DNA from: Atlantibacter hermannii
GTDB taxonomy: Bacteria > Pseudomonadota > Gammaproteobacteria > Enterobacterales > Enterobacteriaceae
Assembly (NCBI RefSeq): GCF_009907385.1
Contig: NZ_JAAATR010000033.1
Coordinates: forward strand, 248,001 to 312,000
Reading direction: 5' to 3'
DNA: 64,000 nucleotides
Part shown: positions 9,567-20,200 of the stretch, one piece after another
Layout of the letters: the number at the start of each line of letters is the position of its first letter
How positions within the stretch are numbered: position 1 is the first letter of the stretch
Notes under the pieces: model-generated
What the model was told of the DNA's origin: nothing
The model's database searches: none
The model's input: the letters and a program-made list of their open reading frames with translations, nothing else
Translations under genes and position numbers: made by a program

Positions 9567-10580
9567 TTATCCTGGAATTGACCCGGTAATCACATTTTGT
9601 GTGGCAAGTATGATTGATGCCGGGGTTGGCTTATTCGCAATACGATCAAACAATAACGCGCTACTGGTATCCCCGAGCGCCTGAATAGGCACTTCAATGC
9701 CGCCTGGCGGCGGGCTCAGCATAAATGATAACAGGGCATCGCTATAGCCGATCACTGCCAGTTGCTGCGGAATAGCAATATTAAGACGCGCCGCCATGCG
9801 ATACAGGCTCATTAACTTCAGACTGTCGGTAGCGAAAATGGCCTCAGGAAGTGGAGAGCGCGTTAACAATTTTTCCGCCGCTTCAAGCGCGCTTTGCTGG
9901 GTATAACCGCCGTCAACCATCAGCGCGGAATCGACCGCGAGCCCGTTGCGCATCAGCGCCGTTTTACATCCCTCAAGCCGGTCGAGTGACACGTGATAAT
10001 CAAGCGGCGCATGTAAACAGGCAATGCGCCGAAAACCTTTGTCAATCAGGGTTTGCGTTAACGCGATGCTGTCATGAAAATTATCGGTATCCACGGAAAC
10101 GATATTTTGATAACAGCCCTTTAGCCCACCGATAACCACCACCGGAATATTATATTTATCCAGTTCCGCAAAGAAGTGCTCATTAACGGGTGAGCTGAGC
10201 ATAATAATGCCTTTAACCATTTTTTGTTTTATTTTGGTCAGGCATTTTTCTAAATCTTCGGCGCTGTTCTTTGACGTCTGTAATATCACATCAAAGCCTT
10301 CATGCTCAGCCCGTGCGATAATGGCATGCAATACTTCGGAAAAGAAAGGATTGCCGGAAGTGGTTTTGGTGGAACGGGTAGAAATAACCATAATGGCGTC
10401 GAAACCTGATGAGGTCAGGGCGCGCGCCAGTTTATTTGGTTGGTAATTTAATTCTTCAATAGCCTTTAAAACCCGCTCGCGGGCATCGTCAGAAATATTG
10501 GTTTGCTTATTGAGAACTCGCGAAACGGTAGATTTAGATACTTTTGCAACCCGTGCGATATCATAAATTGTCGGCGACAT
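9567..10580 (-). CDS. ycjW: LacI-family regulator YcjW
   Basis: LacI/GalR-type transcription factor, 337 residues. The helix-turn-helix and hinge are at the N-terminus ([20 protein letters not shown], then [11 protein letters not shown] near residue 50), followed by a periplasmic-binding-protein-like sensor domain. In E. coli YcjW controls the ycj operon, with a kojibiose-related sugar reported to relieve repression. Here it lies at the end of that operon, convergent with ompG, as expected. Its main target promoter would lie upstream of ycjM, outside the window. Confidence 0.9.
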   Translation of the reverse strand: MSPTIYDIARVAKVSKSTVSRVLNKQTNISDDARERVLKAIEELNYQPNKLARALTSSGFDAIMVISTRSTKTTSGNPFFSEVLHAIIARAEHEGFDVILQTSKNSAEDLEKCLTKIKQKMVKGIIMLSSPVNEHFFAELDKYNIPVVVIGGLKGCYQNIVSVDTDNFHDSIALTQTLIDKGFRRIACLHAPLDYHVSLDRLEGCKTALMRNGLAVDSALMVDGGYTQQSALEAAEKLLTRSPLPEAIFATDSLKLMSLYRMAARLNIAIPQQLAVIGYSDALLSFMLSPPPGGIEVPIQALGDTSSALLFDRIANKPTPASIILATQNVITGSIPG

Positions 10581-10659
10581 CAGTCTGCAAACTCCCTGTT
10601 GAAACAGAACAGCGATGTTACTCCAGGCTTCATGGTGTGTCTATTTTAACCACGTCGCC

Positions 10660-10684
10660 AAAAAAGCACGCCACAGGGGCGTGC
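10660..10684 (-). terminator. Rho-independent terminator of uspE
   Basis: On the minus strand a 7-base GC stem (arms 10666-10672 and 10678-10684, loop ACAGG on the plus strand) is followed by six T. It lies 19 bases past the uspE stop. Confidence 0.85.
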
Positions 10685-10702
10685 TGTCACGGGTAACTGA
10701 GG

Positions 10703-11653
10703 TTAATCGTCTTCGTCGTCGTCCAGCTCTACCGGCGTCTGGTAGTCGTCTGGTTTAATCGCCAGCAAATCGCAGCGCAAATGGTCAATAACCTGTTCAG
10801 CGGTATTGCCTAAAAACGCAGCGGACAGTCCGGTACGGCCCACGGTGCCCAGTACCACAATCCCGGCCTGCAAATGCTCGGCGAGATCGGGGATCACTTC
10901 TTCCGGCAGGCCTTTTTCCACGTGAGTCATGTTTTCGCCAATCGAGTATTTCTGGCGCAGCGCTTTCATGGCAATTAAATGCTGACCGCGGATCGCGTCG
11001 TTATACACGCTGGGATCAAAATCGGGCAGTTCGATGGCGATGTTAATCGGCGTGGCGGGGAACGCGCCCACCAGGTGTACTTCGGTATGGTTGACCTGCT
11101 CGGCCAGATGCAGCGTCTCGCGTACCAGCTTGTCGTTCAGCGCGTTGTGGTAAATCTCTTCACTCGCCAGGTTCACCGCCACCAGCGCTTTGCCGCCTTC
11201 CGGCCAGGGCTGGTCTTTCACCATCCACACCGGGCACGGGCATTTACGCAGAAGGTGCCAGTCGGTGGGGGTAAAGATAACGGATTCGAGTTTGTCGTGC
11301 TGATGGGTCATTTTCAGCACCAGATCGTGCTTGCTGGTTTTCACTTCCTGGATGATGGCTTCAAAAGGGCGGTTATGCCACACCACTTTTATGTCAATCG
11401 GGATACCCGATTCGATATAGTGCTGCGCCTGCTCGCGTATCCATGCGGTTCGTTGGCTTATCACGCCCTGGCGCATCGCGGTGCGCTCATCGGGGGACAG
11501 CAGGGTGGTCATCTCATACGAGAAATCATAAATCGGCAGAAAGGCTTTAATTTTGCCGCCAATGCGTTGATGCAAATACACCGCACGCCGCAGTGCGGGT
11601 TGATCGTCCTGGCCTGGGTCAATCACCACCAGCATGTTTTGATAATTTGCCAT
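10703..11653 (-). CDS. uspE: Universal stress protein UspE
   Basis: Tandem universal stress protein, 316 residues, made of two Usp domains (about 1-145 and 155-305); the second carries [18 protein letters not shown], the ATP-binding loop type of the family. The C-terminus is very acidic (ELDDDEDD). It is cytoplasmic and linked in E. coli to cell aggregation, motility and stress survival. The ATG at 11653 is preceded by AAGGAG. It lies next to fnr as in E. coli, but on its other side comes ycjW, whereas E. coli has about ten more genes in between. Confidence 0.93.
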   Translation of the reverse strand: MANYQNMLVVIDPGQDDQPALRRAVYLHQRIGGKIKAFLPIYDFSYEMTTLLSPDERTAMRQGVISQRTAWIREQAQHYIESGIPIDIKVVWHNRPFEAIIQEVKTSKHDLVLKMTHQHDKLESVIFTPTDWHLLRKCPCPVWMVKDQPWPEGGKALVAVNLASEEIYHNALNDKLVRETLHLAEQVNHTEVHLVGAFPATPINIAIELPDFDPSVYNDAIRGQHLIAMKALRQKYSIGENMTHVEKGLPEEVIPDLAEHLQAGIVVLGTVGRTGLSAAFLGNTAEQVIDHLRCDLLAIKPDDYQTPVELDDDEDD

Positions 11654-11789
11654 ACAGGGTCTCCTTACAACTGCAAACCACAGTCTGTAAAGTAAGATTA
11701 ACCCATAGAGAATGAATGAAACAGGGGAGAAGTAGACGCCGGATCAATAAATTAAAAAATTTAACGATACGGCGTTTTAGAAAGCGCGG

Positions 11790-12542
11790 TTAGGCGACGT
11801 TACGGGAATGGCCTGCCAGCTGTGCCAGCGTGTCGCTGTTTTCGATGGTGATATATTTGCCTTTTACCGCCAGCATGCCGCTTTTCTGGAAACGACCCAG
11901 CAGGCGGCTGATGGTTTCTACGGTCAGGCCGAGATAGTTACCGATATCGCCACGGGTCATGGTGAGACGGAACTCACGCGGTGAGAAACCCCGTTGGGCA
12001 AAACGGCGCGACAGGTTGTAGATAAACGCGGCCAGGCGCTCTTCGGCGTTTTTCTTGGACAACAGCAGGATCATGTCCTGGTCGCCTTTGATCTCGCCGC
12101 TCATCAGACGCATCATCTGCTGACGCAGATTCGGCATTTTACCGGACAGATCGTCTAAGGTTTCGAACGGGATTTCGCAGACCATCGACGTTTCAAGCGC
12201 CTGGGCGAAGCTCGGGTGATGCCCAGAACCGATGGCGTCAAAGCCGACTAAATCGCCCGCCAGGTGGAAGCCAGTGATTTGCTCGTCGCCCTGCTCGGTA
12301 ATGGTGTAACTCTTGATAGTACCGGAACGAATGGCATACAGCGACTTCAACTCATCACCCGCCTTAAACAGCGTTTGCCCTTTCTGAATCGGTTTTTTGC
12401 GCTCGATAATGTTATCAAGCTGGTCGAGCTCGTGTTCGTTGAGGGTGAAGGGGATGCACAGTTGGCTGATGCTGCAATCCTGACAATGGATAGCACAACC
12501 GCCAGACTGAATGCGTCGAATAATTCGCTTTTCCGGGATCAT
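11790..12542 (-). CDS. fnr: Anaerobic regulator FNR
   Basis: Oxygen-sensing CRP-family regulator, 250 residues, nearly identical to the E. coli protein as I recall it. Cys20, Cys23 and Cys29, plus the cysteine in ETSMVCEIP (122), would bind the oxygen-labile 4Fe-4S cluster. The DNA-recognition helix contains [15 protein letters not shown]. The frame extends 4 residues upstream, but the ATG at 12542 gives the known N-terminus MIPEKR. FNR activates anaerobic respiration genes. A near-consensus FNR box lies 21 bases upstream, showing autoregulation. Confidence 0.97.
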   Translation of the reverse strand: MIPEKRIIRRIQSGGCAIHCQDCSISQLCIPFTLNEHELDQLDNIIERKKPIQKGQTLFKAGDELKSLYAIRSGTIKSYTITEQGDEQITGFHLAGDLVGFDAIGSGHHPSFAQALETSMVCEIPFETLDDLSGKMPNLRQQMMRLMSGEIKGDQDMILLLSKKNAEERLAAFIYNLSRRFAQRGFSPREFRLTMTRGDIGNYLGLTVETISRLLGRFQKSGMLAVKGKYITIENSDTLAQLAGHSRNVA

Positions 12543-12562
12543 AGGTCTGCTCAAGCCTTACA

Positions 12563-12576
12563 TTGATATTGGTCAA
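12563..12576 (-). promoter_or_regulatory. FNR box in the fnr promoter (autoregulation)
   Basis: The minus strand reads TTGACCAATATCAA, nine of ten matches to TTGAT-N4-ATCAA. The E. coli fnr promoter carries a near-identical site at its transcription start, where FNR represses itself. Confidence 0.8.
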
Positions 12577-12709
12577 TTTTAACATCTTTTTGTTGAGCAG
12601 GTAAATCGACCGGAACAGCAAACCGATCACAAACACATGAAAAAAGAAGTGCTTTTTTTCTATCCCCTTGATTGATAGGGATATTAAAAGTTCCGAAAAA
12701 TGAGTTCAA

Positions 12710-13225
12710 TTATATTAAAAGATAGCCCTCGTGGCGCAGTAACCACTCTTTACGGGTGACGCCGCCCGCATAGCCGGTTAATGCGCCGCTGCTGCCAATC
12801 ACCCGATGGCAGGGCACGACGATACTTACCGGATTGGATCCGTTCGCGGCGCCCACCGCGCGCGCCGCGCCGCTGCGACCCAGCTGCGCAGCCAGTTGAC
12901 CATAGGAGAGGATCTGCCCGCAGGGGATAGCGCGCAACGCTTTCCAGACGTCGCGCTGGAACGGCGTACCGGCCGTCGCGGTAGGCAGCGTGTCGATAAC
13001 CGCCAGATCGCCGTCGAAATAGTCCTGCAGTTTTGCGCTCAGGCCGCCGGGGTTGTCACTGGCGACGCGGGTATAGCCGCTGGCGCGATAGTGAATATTA
13101 AGCAGTTCAACCATCCTGGCGCTGTGTTCTTCCCATTCCACGGCGCGCAGCTGGAATTGCTCATCGCACAATATCCACAGCGGCCCCAGCGGGGTGTCTA
13201 TTTTATCTTCAAGAAGGGTTAGCAT
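12710..13225 (-). CDS. ogt: Methylated-DNA--protein-cysteine methyltransferase Ogt
   Basis: DNA repair protein that transfers alkyl groups from O6-alkylguanine or O4-alkylthymine to its own cysteine. It has 171 residues, the E. coli length. The acceptor is in [13 protein letters not shown] (Cys about 139), and the DNA-binding helix contains [14 protein letters not shown]. The frame is open upstream to 13435, but the ATG at 13225 gives the conserved MLTLLEDKI start. In E. coli ogt lies between fnr and abgT; here the abg genes are absent and mcaS follows. Confidence 0.95.
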   Translation of the reverse strand: MLTLLEDKIDTPLGPLWILCDEQFQLRAVEWEEHSARMVELLNIHYRASGYTRVASDNPGGLSAKLQDYFDGDLAVIDTLPTATAGTPFQRDVWKALRAIPCGQILSYGQLAAQLGRSGAARAVGAANGSNPVSIVVPCHRVIGSSGALTGYAGGVTRKEWLLRHEGYLLI

Positions 13226-13400
13226 GATTATATTCTCGTTGCCGTCACCGGATAAGGGATTGCGCCAACATAGCACGTTCCAGATATATTCGACATACCC
13301 CTTAACGAGAATGAATTTCGCCCCAGGGCGCTTTATTTTTGGTGGAGAATAAAAGAAACAACAGGCGTTTATTATTTCCAGATAACGGGATTTTAAAAAT

Positions 13401-13493
13401 AAAAAAAGAGCCTGCCGACATCGAACAGGCTCCACAGTACACAGCAGTGCTGTCCGGGGCTTATTTCCTGCACTATTTCCTGTGTGTCAGGTT
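13401..13493 (-). ncRNA. mcaS: Small regulatory RNA McaS (diverged 5' half)
   Basis: About 93 bases. The 3' half reads CACTGCTGTGTACTG, then a GAGCCTG...CAGGCTC stem with seven T, matching from memory the last half of E. coli McaS (95 nt), including the GATGTCG loop. The position, between ogt and smrA, is the E. coli location minus the abg genes. The 5' half differs from E. coli but has AGGA twice and GGA twice more, as expected for an RNA that also binds CsrA. McaS works with Hfq on csgD, flhD and pgaA mRNAs in E. coli. A TATACC -10 box at 13500-13505 sets the start near 13493. Confidence 0.75.
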
Positions 13494-13537
13494 GAGTAAG
13501 GTATAGCAACGAAGAATTAAAATGAATAATTTATTTA

Positions 13538-13553
13538 AGTGATTAAATTCACA
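13538..13553 (-). promoter_or_regulatory. Candidate CRP site upstream of mcaS
   Basis: AGTGA-TTAAAT-TCACA matches nine of ten positions of the CRP consensus TGTGA-N6-TCACA. It is centred about 52 bases before the predicted mcaS start. E. coli mcaS is CRP-dependent. The spacing is not a standard -41 or -61, so either the start or the role is slightly off. Confidence 0.55.
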
Positions 13554-13707
13554 AAACCGGCAGCGAAACGATTCGATGAATAATTATTGCTGCATTATTC
13601 GCCGCTCAAAAAATTACCACAAACTTATAAAAGAGATATTTTGCGATAAATCTAAGCGAATTCCTGAAATAAAAAATAAGCACGTTTTGATAAGATTGAT
13701 GCCTGTC

Positions 13708-13736
13708 TTGAGGCACAGGCCAAGGGCGGCTATAGT
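13708..13736 (+). promoter_or_regulatory. Predicted sigma-70 promoter of smrA
   Basis: TTGAGG, a spacer of exactly 17 bases, and TATAGT (five of six to TATAAT), placed 32 bases before the smrA start codon. The preceding AT-rich stretch (13,575-13,700) shows no credible gene. Confidence 0.6.
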
Positions 13737-13768
13737 GTCTGACCTGCATGACATCCGGAGGCCCGCAG

Positions 13769-14332
13769 ATGAAACCTGACGATAAATCACTTTTTCTTGA
13801 GGCCATGGATGATGTTAAACCGCTGAAAAACGCCTCCTGCACCACATGGCAAAAATCAAAGCCTGCCCGCGCGGTGGCGTCGATAGACGTGCTGCAACTC
13901 GACAACTTTTTAACCACCGGTTATCTGGACATCGTACCGCTCGACCAACCGCTGGAATTTAAGCGCGAAGGGGTGCAGCAGGGGGTGCTGGATAAACTGC
14001 GCCAGGGAAAATACCCCCAACAGGCGAACCTGAGTCTGCTGCGTATGCCGGTTGAACAGTGCCGACAAGCACTGTTCGCCTTTATCCATCAGGCGAAACA
14101 GCAGGGGCTGCGCAATGTGCTGATCGTTCACGGCAAAGGACGGGAAGAGAAATCCCACGCGAACATTGTGCGTAGCTATCTGGCGCGCTGGTTAGGGGAG
14201 TTTGAAGAGGTGCAGGCGTTTTGCACTGCGCTGCCCCATCATGGCGGCAGCGGAGCCTGTTACGTGGCACTCAAAAAATCGGATGCCCAGCGGCTGGATA
14301 ACCGGGAGCGTCACGCCAAACGCAGCCGCTGA
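13769..14332 (+). CDS. smrA: Smr-domain protein SmrA (YdaL)
   Basis: Small MutS-related domain protein, 187 residues, the E. coli length. The Smr domain occupies roughly residues 80-165 and shows the HGKG motif in NVLIVHGKGREEKSHANI and the GGSGACYVAL end. Smr domains are endonucleases, and E. coli SmrA cleaves DNA. The start at 13769 is set by GGAGG 8 bases upstream; an in-frame ATG at 13748 has no such site. It converges on narV with only 7 bases between the stop codons and no obvious terminator. Confidence 0.92.
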   Translation: MKPDDKSLFLEAMDDVKPLKNASCTTWQKSKPARAVASIDVLQLDNFLTTGYLDIVPLDQPLEFKREGVQQGVLDKLRQGKYPQQANLSLLRMPVEQCRQALFAFIHQAKQQGLRNVLIVHGKGREEKSHANIVRSYLARWLGEFEEVQAFCTALPHHGGSGACYVALKKSDAQRLDNRERHAKRSR

Positions 14333-14339
14333 GCCATGG

Positions 14340-15020
14340 CTAGCGCCGGGATTTGACAATCTGATAGCGCCGGGTGAAGTACTCCACCGGCGCGCTCCAC
14401 ATGTGCACCAGCCGGGTAAACGGGAACAGCAGAAACAATGTCATGCCCAGTACCAGATGCACCCGGTAGACCAACGCCACGCCGTCAAGATAGGTCGCCG
14501 CGCCGCCCTGGAAGGTCACCACCGCCTGCGCCCAGTCCACCAGTTTGAGCATTTCGCTGCCGTCCATAAACTGCGCGGAAAACGGGATGGTCAGCAGGCC
14601 CAGGGCGCACTGGATCATCAGCAGCGCGAGGATCAGAATATCCGCGTTACTGGAGCTGGCCCGCACGCGCGGGTTGAAAATCCGCCGGTACAGCAACATT
14701 AACCCGCCGACCAGCGTCAGCACGCCGCAAATCCCGCCCAGCCACATCGCCATCAACTGTTTGGTCGCCATCGGCAAAAACCAGGCATACATCCAGTGGG
14801 GGGTCAGCATCCCGAAGAAATGGCCAAACAGCACGCCGATAATTCCGATATGAAACAGGTTGGACGCCAGCGTCATGCCTTTTTTATCCAGCATCTGGCT
14901 GGAGCCCGCGCGCCAGGTATATTGTCCGTAGTCATAACGCAGCCAGCTGCCGAGGATAAACACCGTTCCGCACAGGTACGGGTAGATGTCGTAAAAGAAA
15001 AAATTCAGATAGTTGATCAT
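14340..15020 (-). CDS. narV: Nitrate reductase Z gamma subunit NarV
   Basis: Membrane cytochrome b of the second respiratory nitrate reductase, 226 residues with five membrane helices. It oxidises quinol and passes electrons to NarY. Haem-ligand histidines are visible as His57 and His67 ([15 protein letters not shown]), and a second pair lies in the last third ([16 protein letters not shown]). Its ATG overlaps the narW stop by 4 bases. Assignment to the Z rather than the A enzyme rests on linkage to narU and on resemblance to the NarZ set. Confidence 0.93.
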   Translation of the reverse strand: MINYLNFFFYDIYPYLCGTVFILGSWLRYDYGQYTWRAGSSQMLDKKGMTLASNLFHIGIIGVLFGHFFGMLTPHWMYAWFLPMATKQLMAMWLGGICGVLTLVGGLMLLYRRIFNPRVRASSSNADILILALLMIQCALGLLTIPFSAQFMDGSEMLKLVDWAQAVVTFQGGAATYLDGVALVYRVHLVLGMTLFLLFPFTRLVHMWSAPVEYFTRRYQIVKSRR

Positions 15021-15712
15021 TTGGGACCTCCGGCACTGATATCCAGATACTGAGGCGTGACGTTGTCACTAAAGCGCCGCTGATGCTGCTGTTGCGGTGA
15101 CGCATCGGTGCTACAGCCCTGGTCGTCGATAAACTTCACCTGTTCCTCTTCCCAGATGGCGTCCAGCGCCTGCGGCGTGTCGTCCCGGGTTTCCTGGGTA
15201 ACCTGACTGACGACGCTGTCGCTGCGGTACGGGCTGCCGGCAATCGCTAACAGCGCATCGAACAGCTGGCTGTACGGCGACTGGCGCTGTTTAAGCCGCC
15301 CGCCCAGCAGCGCCAGGATCGGCGCCACGTCGTTCAGCCCCTGAAGCGCGTCCTGTTCAGGCTGGATGCTGAGATATTCCAGATACAGCGGCAGCCAGTC
15401 GGGCAGTTCGCGGCTGTCCAGTTGCAGGCCAGCCTTTTCATATTGCGCCATCAGATCCACCATCGCCTGGCCGCGATCCCGCGACTCGGCGTGCACGTGC
15501 TCAAACAGCAGCAACGAGGTGGCGCGGCCCCGATCGAACAGCTCGCACCATTCCGCCTGTTTGTCGATCAGCGGGGCGGCAAACAGCTGTTCCGCAAACG
15601 GCGTGACGCGCGGCGCGTCCTGCGCCACGGCGGCGCGCAGTTCGTCCGCCGCTTCCCACAGCTCCTCGTTGGGGTATTCCATCAGCAGGGCGATAATTTT
15701 TAAGCTTTGCAT
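15017..15712 (-). CDS. narW: Nitrate reductase Z assembly chaperone NarW
   Basis: Delta-type chaperone of the NarJ family, 231 residues. It helps insert the molybdenum cofactor and attach the alpha-beta complex to the membrane but is not part of the final enzyme. The all-helical N-terminal part ([20 protein letters not shown]) and the disordered Gln-rich tail (PQQQHQRR) are typical. It is coupled by overlaps to narY (1 base) and narV (4 bases). Confidence 0.93.
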   Translation of the reverse strand: MQSLKIIALLMEYPNEELWEAADELRAAVAQDAPRVTPFAEQLFAAPLIDKQAEWCELFDRGRATSLLLFEHVHAESRDRGQAMVDLMAQYEKAGLQLDSRELPDWLPLYLEYLSIQPEQDALQGLNDVAPILALLGGRLKQRQSPYSQLFDALLAIAGSPYRSDSVVSQVTQETRDDTPQALDAIWEEEQVKFIDDQGCSTDASPQQQHQRRFSDNVTPQYLDISAGGPK

Positions 15713-17256
15713 TATTCACCCTCCGCTTTATCGCGCACTTCGGTGATGTTAATGGCGTCAATGCGGCTGCTGTTGAACAGGTTAAACTTGCTGTCCGAAC
15801 CGCGGCAGCCGTCGCCGAAGGTGAAGCCGCAGCCGTTGCGCTCCGGGAACGCGTCGCGGGCCATTTCCCGGTGGCTGGTGGGGATCACGAAGCGGTCTTC
15901 GTAGTTGGCGATCGCCAGGTAGCGATACATCTCCTGCACCTGGGCTTCGCTGAGGCCCACTTCGTCAATGGCGCGGGTATCGGTCACGCCTTCGACGGTT
16001 TGCGAGCGCATATAGTGGCGCATCGCCATCATGCGCTTCAGGGCGCGCAGCACCGGGGCCGGATCGCCCGCGCTGAGCATATTCGCCAGGTACTGCACCG
16101 GAATGCGCAGGCTCTCCACCGCCGGTAATACCGAATCGGTGCGCGGCAGGCCGCCCGCGTCCGCCACCGACTGGATCGGCGACAGGGGCGGCACGTACCA
16201 GACCATCGGCAGGGTGCGGTATTCCGGGTGCAGCGGCAGCGCCAGCTTCCAGTCCATCGCCAGCTTATACACCGGGGATTTCTGCGCGGCGTCGATGACG
16301 TTAGCCGGAATACCCTGTTTCAGCGCTTCTTCAATCACGTTTGGATCGTTAGGGTTCAGGAACACGTCGCACTGGCGCTCGTACAGATCGGTGGTGTGTT
16401 CGGTACTGGCGGCTTCAAGAATACGGTCTGCGTCGTACAGCACCACGCCGAGATAACGAATGCGTCCCACGCAGGTCTCCGAGCACACCGTCGGCTGGCC
16501 GGATTCAATGCGCGGATAGCAGAGAATGCATTTCTCCGACTTGCCGCTCTTCCAGTTAAAGTAGATTTTCTTGTACGGGCAGCCGCTGATGCACAACCGC
16601 CAGCCGCGGCATTTGTCCTGGTCGATCAGCACGATGCCGTCTTCCTCGCGCTTATAAATCGCGCCGCTCGGGCAGGTCGCCACGCAGCTTGGGTTGAGGC
16701 AGTGTTCGCACAGGCGCGGCAGGTACATCATGAAGGTATTTTCAAACTGGCCGTACATCTCGGTCTGCATGGCTTCGAAGTTCTTGTCCGCCTGGCGCTT
16801 GCTGAATTCGCCGCCCAGCAGCTCTTCCCAGTTCGGCCCCCATTCCACTTTTTCCATGCGTTTGCCGGTCAGCAGCGAACGCGGGCGGGCGGTGGGAACG
16901 TGTTTGCCTTCCGGCGCGTTATGCAGATGCTGATAGTCGAAGGTGAACGGCTCGTAATAATCGTCGATAGACGGCAGGACCGGGTTGGCGAAAATTTTCG
17001 ACATCACCCCCAGCTTGCCGCCGAGACGCGGCACCAGCCGCCCGCTGATTTTGCGGATCCAGCCGCCTTCCCAGCGGTCCTGATCTTCCCAGTTTTTCGG
17101 ATAACCGATGCCCGGTTTGGTTTCGACGTTATTAAACCAGGCGTACTCCATGCCTTCGCGCCCGGTCCAGACGTTTTTACAGGTCACCGAACAGGTGTGG
17201 CAGCCGATGCACTTATCCAGGTTCATCACCATACCGACTTGTGAACGTATTCTCAT
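15712..17256 (-). CDS. narY: Nitrate reductase Z beta subunit NarY
   Basis: Iron-sulphur electron-transfer subunit, 514 residues. Four cysteine clusters are visible: CIGCHTCSVTC near the N-terminus, CEHCLNPSCVATCP and CRGWRLCISGCP in the middle, and CILC plus CSETC after them. The Trp in CRGWRLC marks the 3Fe-4S cluster of the nitrate reductase family. It sits on the cytoplasmic side, carrying electrons from NarV to NarZ. The start overlaps the narZ stop as ATGA. Confidence 0.95.
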   Translation of the reverse strand: MRIRSQVGMVMNLDKCIGCHTCSVTCKNVWTGREGMEYAWFNNVETKPGIGYPKNWEDQDRWEGGWIRKISGRLVPRLGGKLGVMSKIFANPVLPSIDDYYEPFTFDYQHLHNAPEGKHVPTARPRSLLTGKRMEKVEWGPNWEELLGGEFSKRQADKNFEAMQTEMYGQFENTFMMYLPRLCEHCLNPSCVATCPSGAIYKREEDGIVLIDQDKCRGWRLCISGCPYKKIYFNWKSGKSEKCILCYPRIESGQPTVCSETCVGRIRYLGVVLYDADRILEAASTEHTTDLYERQCDVFLNPNDPNVIEEALKQGIPANVIDAAQKSPVYKLAMDWKLALPLHPEYRTLPMVWYVPPLSPIQSVADAGGLPRTDSVLPAVESLRIPVQYLANMLSAGDPAPVLRALKRMMAMRHYMRSQTVEGVTDTRAIDEVGLSEAQVQEMYRYLAIANYEDRFVIPTSHREMARDAFPERNGCGFTFGDGCRGSDSKFNLFNSSRIDAINITEVRDKAEGE

Positions 17257-20200
17257 TTTGCCGCCTCCTGTCGCTGGTTATTGCCTTCGTCATCCAGCCA
17301 GTCGATGTTGCGCATCTTGCGGATCAGGATGAATTCATCGCGGTTCGACCCCACAGTGCCGTAGTAGTTAAAGCTGTAGGCCAACTGCGCGTAGCCGCCG
17401 ATCATATGGGTCGGTTTCGGGCAGACGCGGGTCACCGAGTTGTGGATGCCGCCGCGCATACCGGTCACCTCCGAACCGGGGATATTCATCAGTCGCTCCT
17501 GAGCGTGATACATCATGGTCATGCCCGGCGGGACGCGCTGGCTGACCACCGCGCGGGCGGTGAGCGCGCCGTTGGCGTTGAAGGCTTCGATCCAGTCGTT
17601 ATCGGCGATGCCTAACTCTCTGGCATCGCTTTCGCTGATCCAGACAATCGGCCCGCCGCGCGACAGGGTCAGCATCAGCAGGTTTTCGCTGTAGGTGGAA
17701 TGGATGCCCCATTTCTGGTGCGGCGTCAGGAAATTCAGCGCCTTTTCCGGAAAACCGTTGGACGGCACATCGCGCATCGCGCTGACGCTGCGGGTATCCA
17801 CCGGCGGACGGTAGGTCACCAGGCTTTCCCCAAACGCGCGCATCCACAGATGGTCCTGATACAGCTGCTGACGGCCCGACAGCGTGCGCCACGGGATCAG
17901 TTCATGCACGTTGGTGTACCCGGCGTTATAGGAAACGTGCTCATCCTCCAGCCCGGACCAGGTGGGGCTGGAGATGATTTTGCGCGGCTGGGCCACGATG
18001 TCGCGAAAACGGATCTTCTCGTCTTCTTTCGGCAGCGCCAGATGATGGTGCTCGCGCCCGGTGATTTTACTCAGCGCTTCCCAGGCCTTCACCGCCACCT
18101 GGCCGTTGGTTTCCGGGGCCAGCGCCAGGATCACTTCCGAGGCGTCAATGGCGCTGTCGATTTTTGGCCGCCCGGCGGCGGGGCCGTCGGCTTTGCGGTA
18201 GTTAAGCTTGCCGAGCAGTTCCACTTCGCTTTCGGTATTCCAGCTGATGCCTTTGCCGCCGTTGCCGAGTTTATCCATCAGCGGGCCGAGGGAGGTAAAG
18301 CGCTCCCAGGTGGCCGGATAATCGCGCTCCAGCACCATTATGTTCGGCGCGGTTTTACCGGGGATCAGATCGCATTCGCCTTTGCGCCAGTCGAGGATCT
18401 CGAACGGCTGGGCCAGCTCCGCCGGGGAATCATGCTGCAGCGGCTGCAACACCACGTCGGTCTCTTTACCCAGATGCCCGACGCACACCGCCGAAAACGC
18501 TTTAGCGATGCCTTTGTAAATCTCCCAGTCGCTTTTCGATTCCCACGCCGGATCCACGGCGGCGGAGAGCGGATGAATAAACGGATGCATATCCGAAGTA
18601 TTCATATCGTCCTTTTCATACCAGGTGGCGGTGGGCAGCACGATATCCGAGAACAGGCAGGTACTGGACATGCGGAAATCGAGGGTGACCAGCAGGTCCA
18701 GTTTGCCTTCGATCGCGCCGCCTTGCCATTCCACTTCTTCCGGCTTCACGTCGTCGGTGCTGCCCAGATCCTCGCCCTGAATGCCGCTTTCAGTGCCCAG
18801 CAGGTAGCGCAGCATGTACTCGTGGCCTTTACCGGACGAGCCCAGCAGGTTCGAGCGCCAGATGAACATATTGCGCGGATGGTTCTGCCCGTTGTCCGGC
18901 TGCTCGCAGGCGAAGCGCAAATCGCCGGATTTCAGCGCCTGAACGGTGTAGTCGATGGGCGACATTCCGGCCTCTCTGGCCCTGGCGGCCAGATGCAGCG
19001 GGTTAACCCCCAACTGCGGCGCGGAAGGCAGCCAGCCCATGCGCTCTGCCCGCACGTTGAAATCAATCAGATGACCGGTAAATCTGGACGGATCCGCCAG
19101 CGGCGACAGTAATTCCTGCGCGGTGAGTTTTTCATAGCGCCACTGGCTGGCGTGATTATAGAAAAACGAGGTGCTGTTCATCTGGCGCGGCGGGCGGTTC
19201 CAGTCCAGCGCGAACGCCAGCGGCAGCCAGCCGGTTTGCGGCCTTAATTTCTCCTGGCCGACGTAGTGCGCCCAGCCGCCGCCGGTTTGCCCGACGCAGC
19301 CGCAGAACACCAGAATATTGATCATCCCCCGGTAGTTCATGTCCATGTGATACCAGTGGTTGACCCCCGCGCCGAGAATAATCATCGAGCGGCCGTGGGT
19401 TTTCAGCGCGGTATCGGCGAACTCGTGGGCGATTTGCTCGATATGCCGGCGCGGTACGCCGCAAATCTGCTCCGCCCAGGCCGGGGTATAGGGCTTAATT
19501 TCATTGAAATCGCTGGCGCAGTGTTCATCGTCCAGCCCGCGATCGAGACCGTAGTTCGCGAGGATCAAATCGTAAACGCTGACAACTCTGGCTGCACTGC
19601 CGTCCGCCAGGGTCAGGGTTTTCACCGGCAGTTTGTGCAGCATGATCGGGTCGCGTTTGACGTGACGGAAGTGCGGGTTTTCCTGGCCGCCGAAGTAGGG
19701 GAACGCCACCTCGTCGATGGCGTCATGCCGCCCCAGCAGGCTCAGCGCCAGTTCGGTCTCCACACCTGCCGCCAGGCTTTCCAGATTCCATTTGCCCTGT
19801 TCGCCCCAGCGGAAGCCAATCGACCCGTTCGGCACCACTAAGTCCCCGGCGCGGTTATACGCCACGGTTTTCCACTCAGGATTGTTGGCCTCGCCCAAAC
19901 CGTCCAGCAGATCGCTGGCGCGCAGCATCCGGCCTGGCGCGTAGTAACCCTCCGGGCGCGGCTCCAGCAGCACCAGCATCGGCATATCGGTATAGCGGCG
20001 GCAGTAGTTGATAAAGTAGTCGCCGGGATTATCAAGGTGGAACTGGCGCAAAATCACGTGGCCCATCGCCATCGCCAGCGCGCTGTCGGTGCCCTGTTTG
20101 GGGGCCAGCCACTGGTCGCACAGCTTGGCCACTTCCGAGTAGTCAGGAGTGATGGCGATGGTTTTGGTGCCCTTGTAGCGCACCTCGGTAAAAAAGTGCG

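Noticed and set aside
13232-13312. Inverted repeat ATTCTCGTT/AACGAGAAT flanking 63 bases upstream of ogt
   Set aside because: Only nine bases and far apart; could be chance in an AT-rich leader, and no link to a known regulator.
13576-13779. 67-codon frame between mcaS and smrA
   Set aside because: It runs through the smrA promoter and shows no recognisable features; the region is AT-rich intergenic sequence.
16228-17244. 338-codon plus-strand frame opposite narY
   Set aside because: Antisense of a conserved four-cluster iron-sulphur protein; no family features, no ribosome binding site, and such frames are common in GC-rich DNA.
17700-19112. 470-codon plus-strand frame opposite narZ
   Set aside because: Complete shadow of narZ with a composition (Arg, His, Gln) typical of antisense frames.
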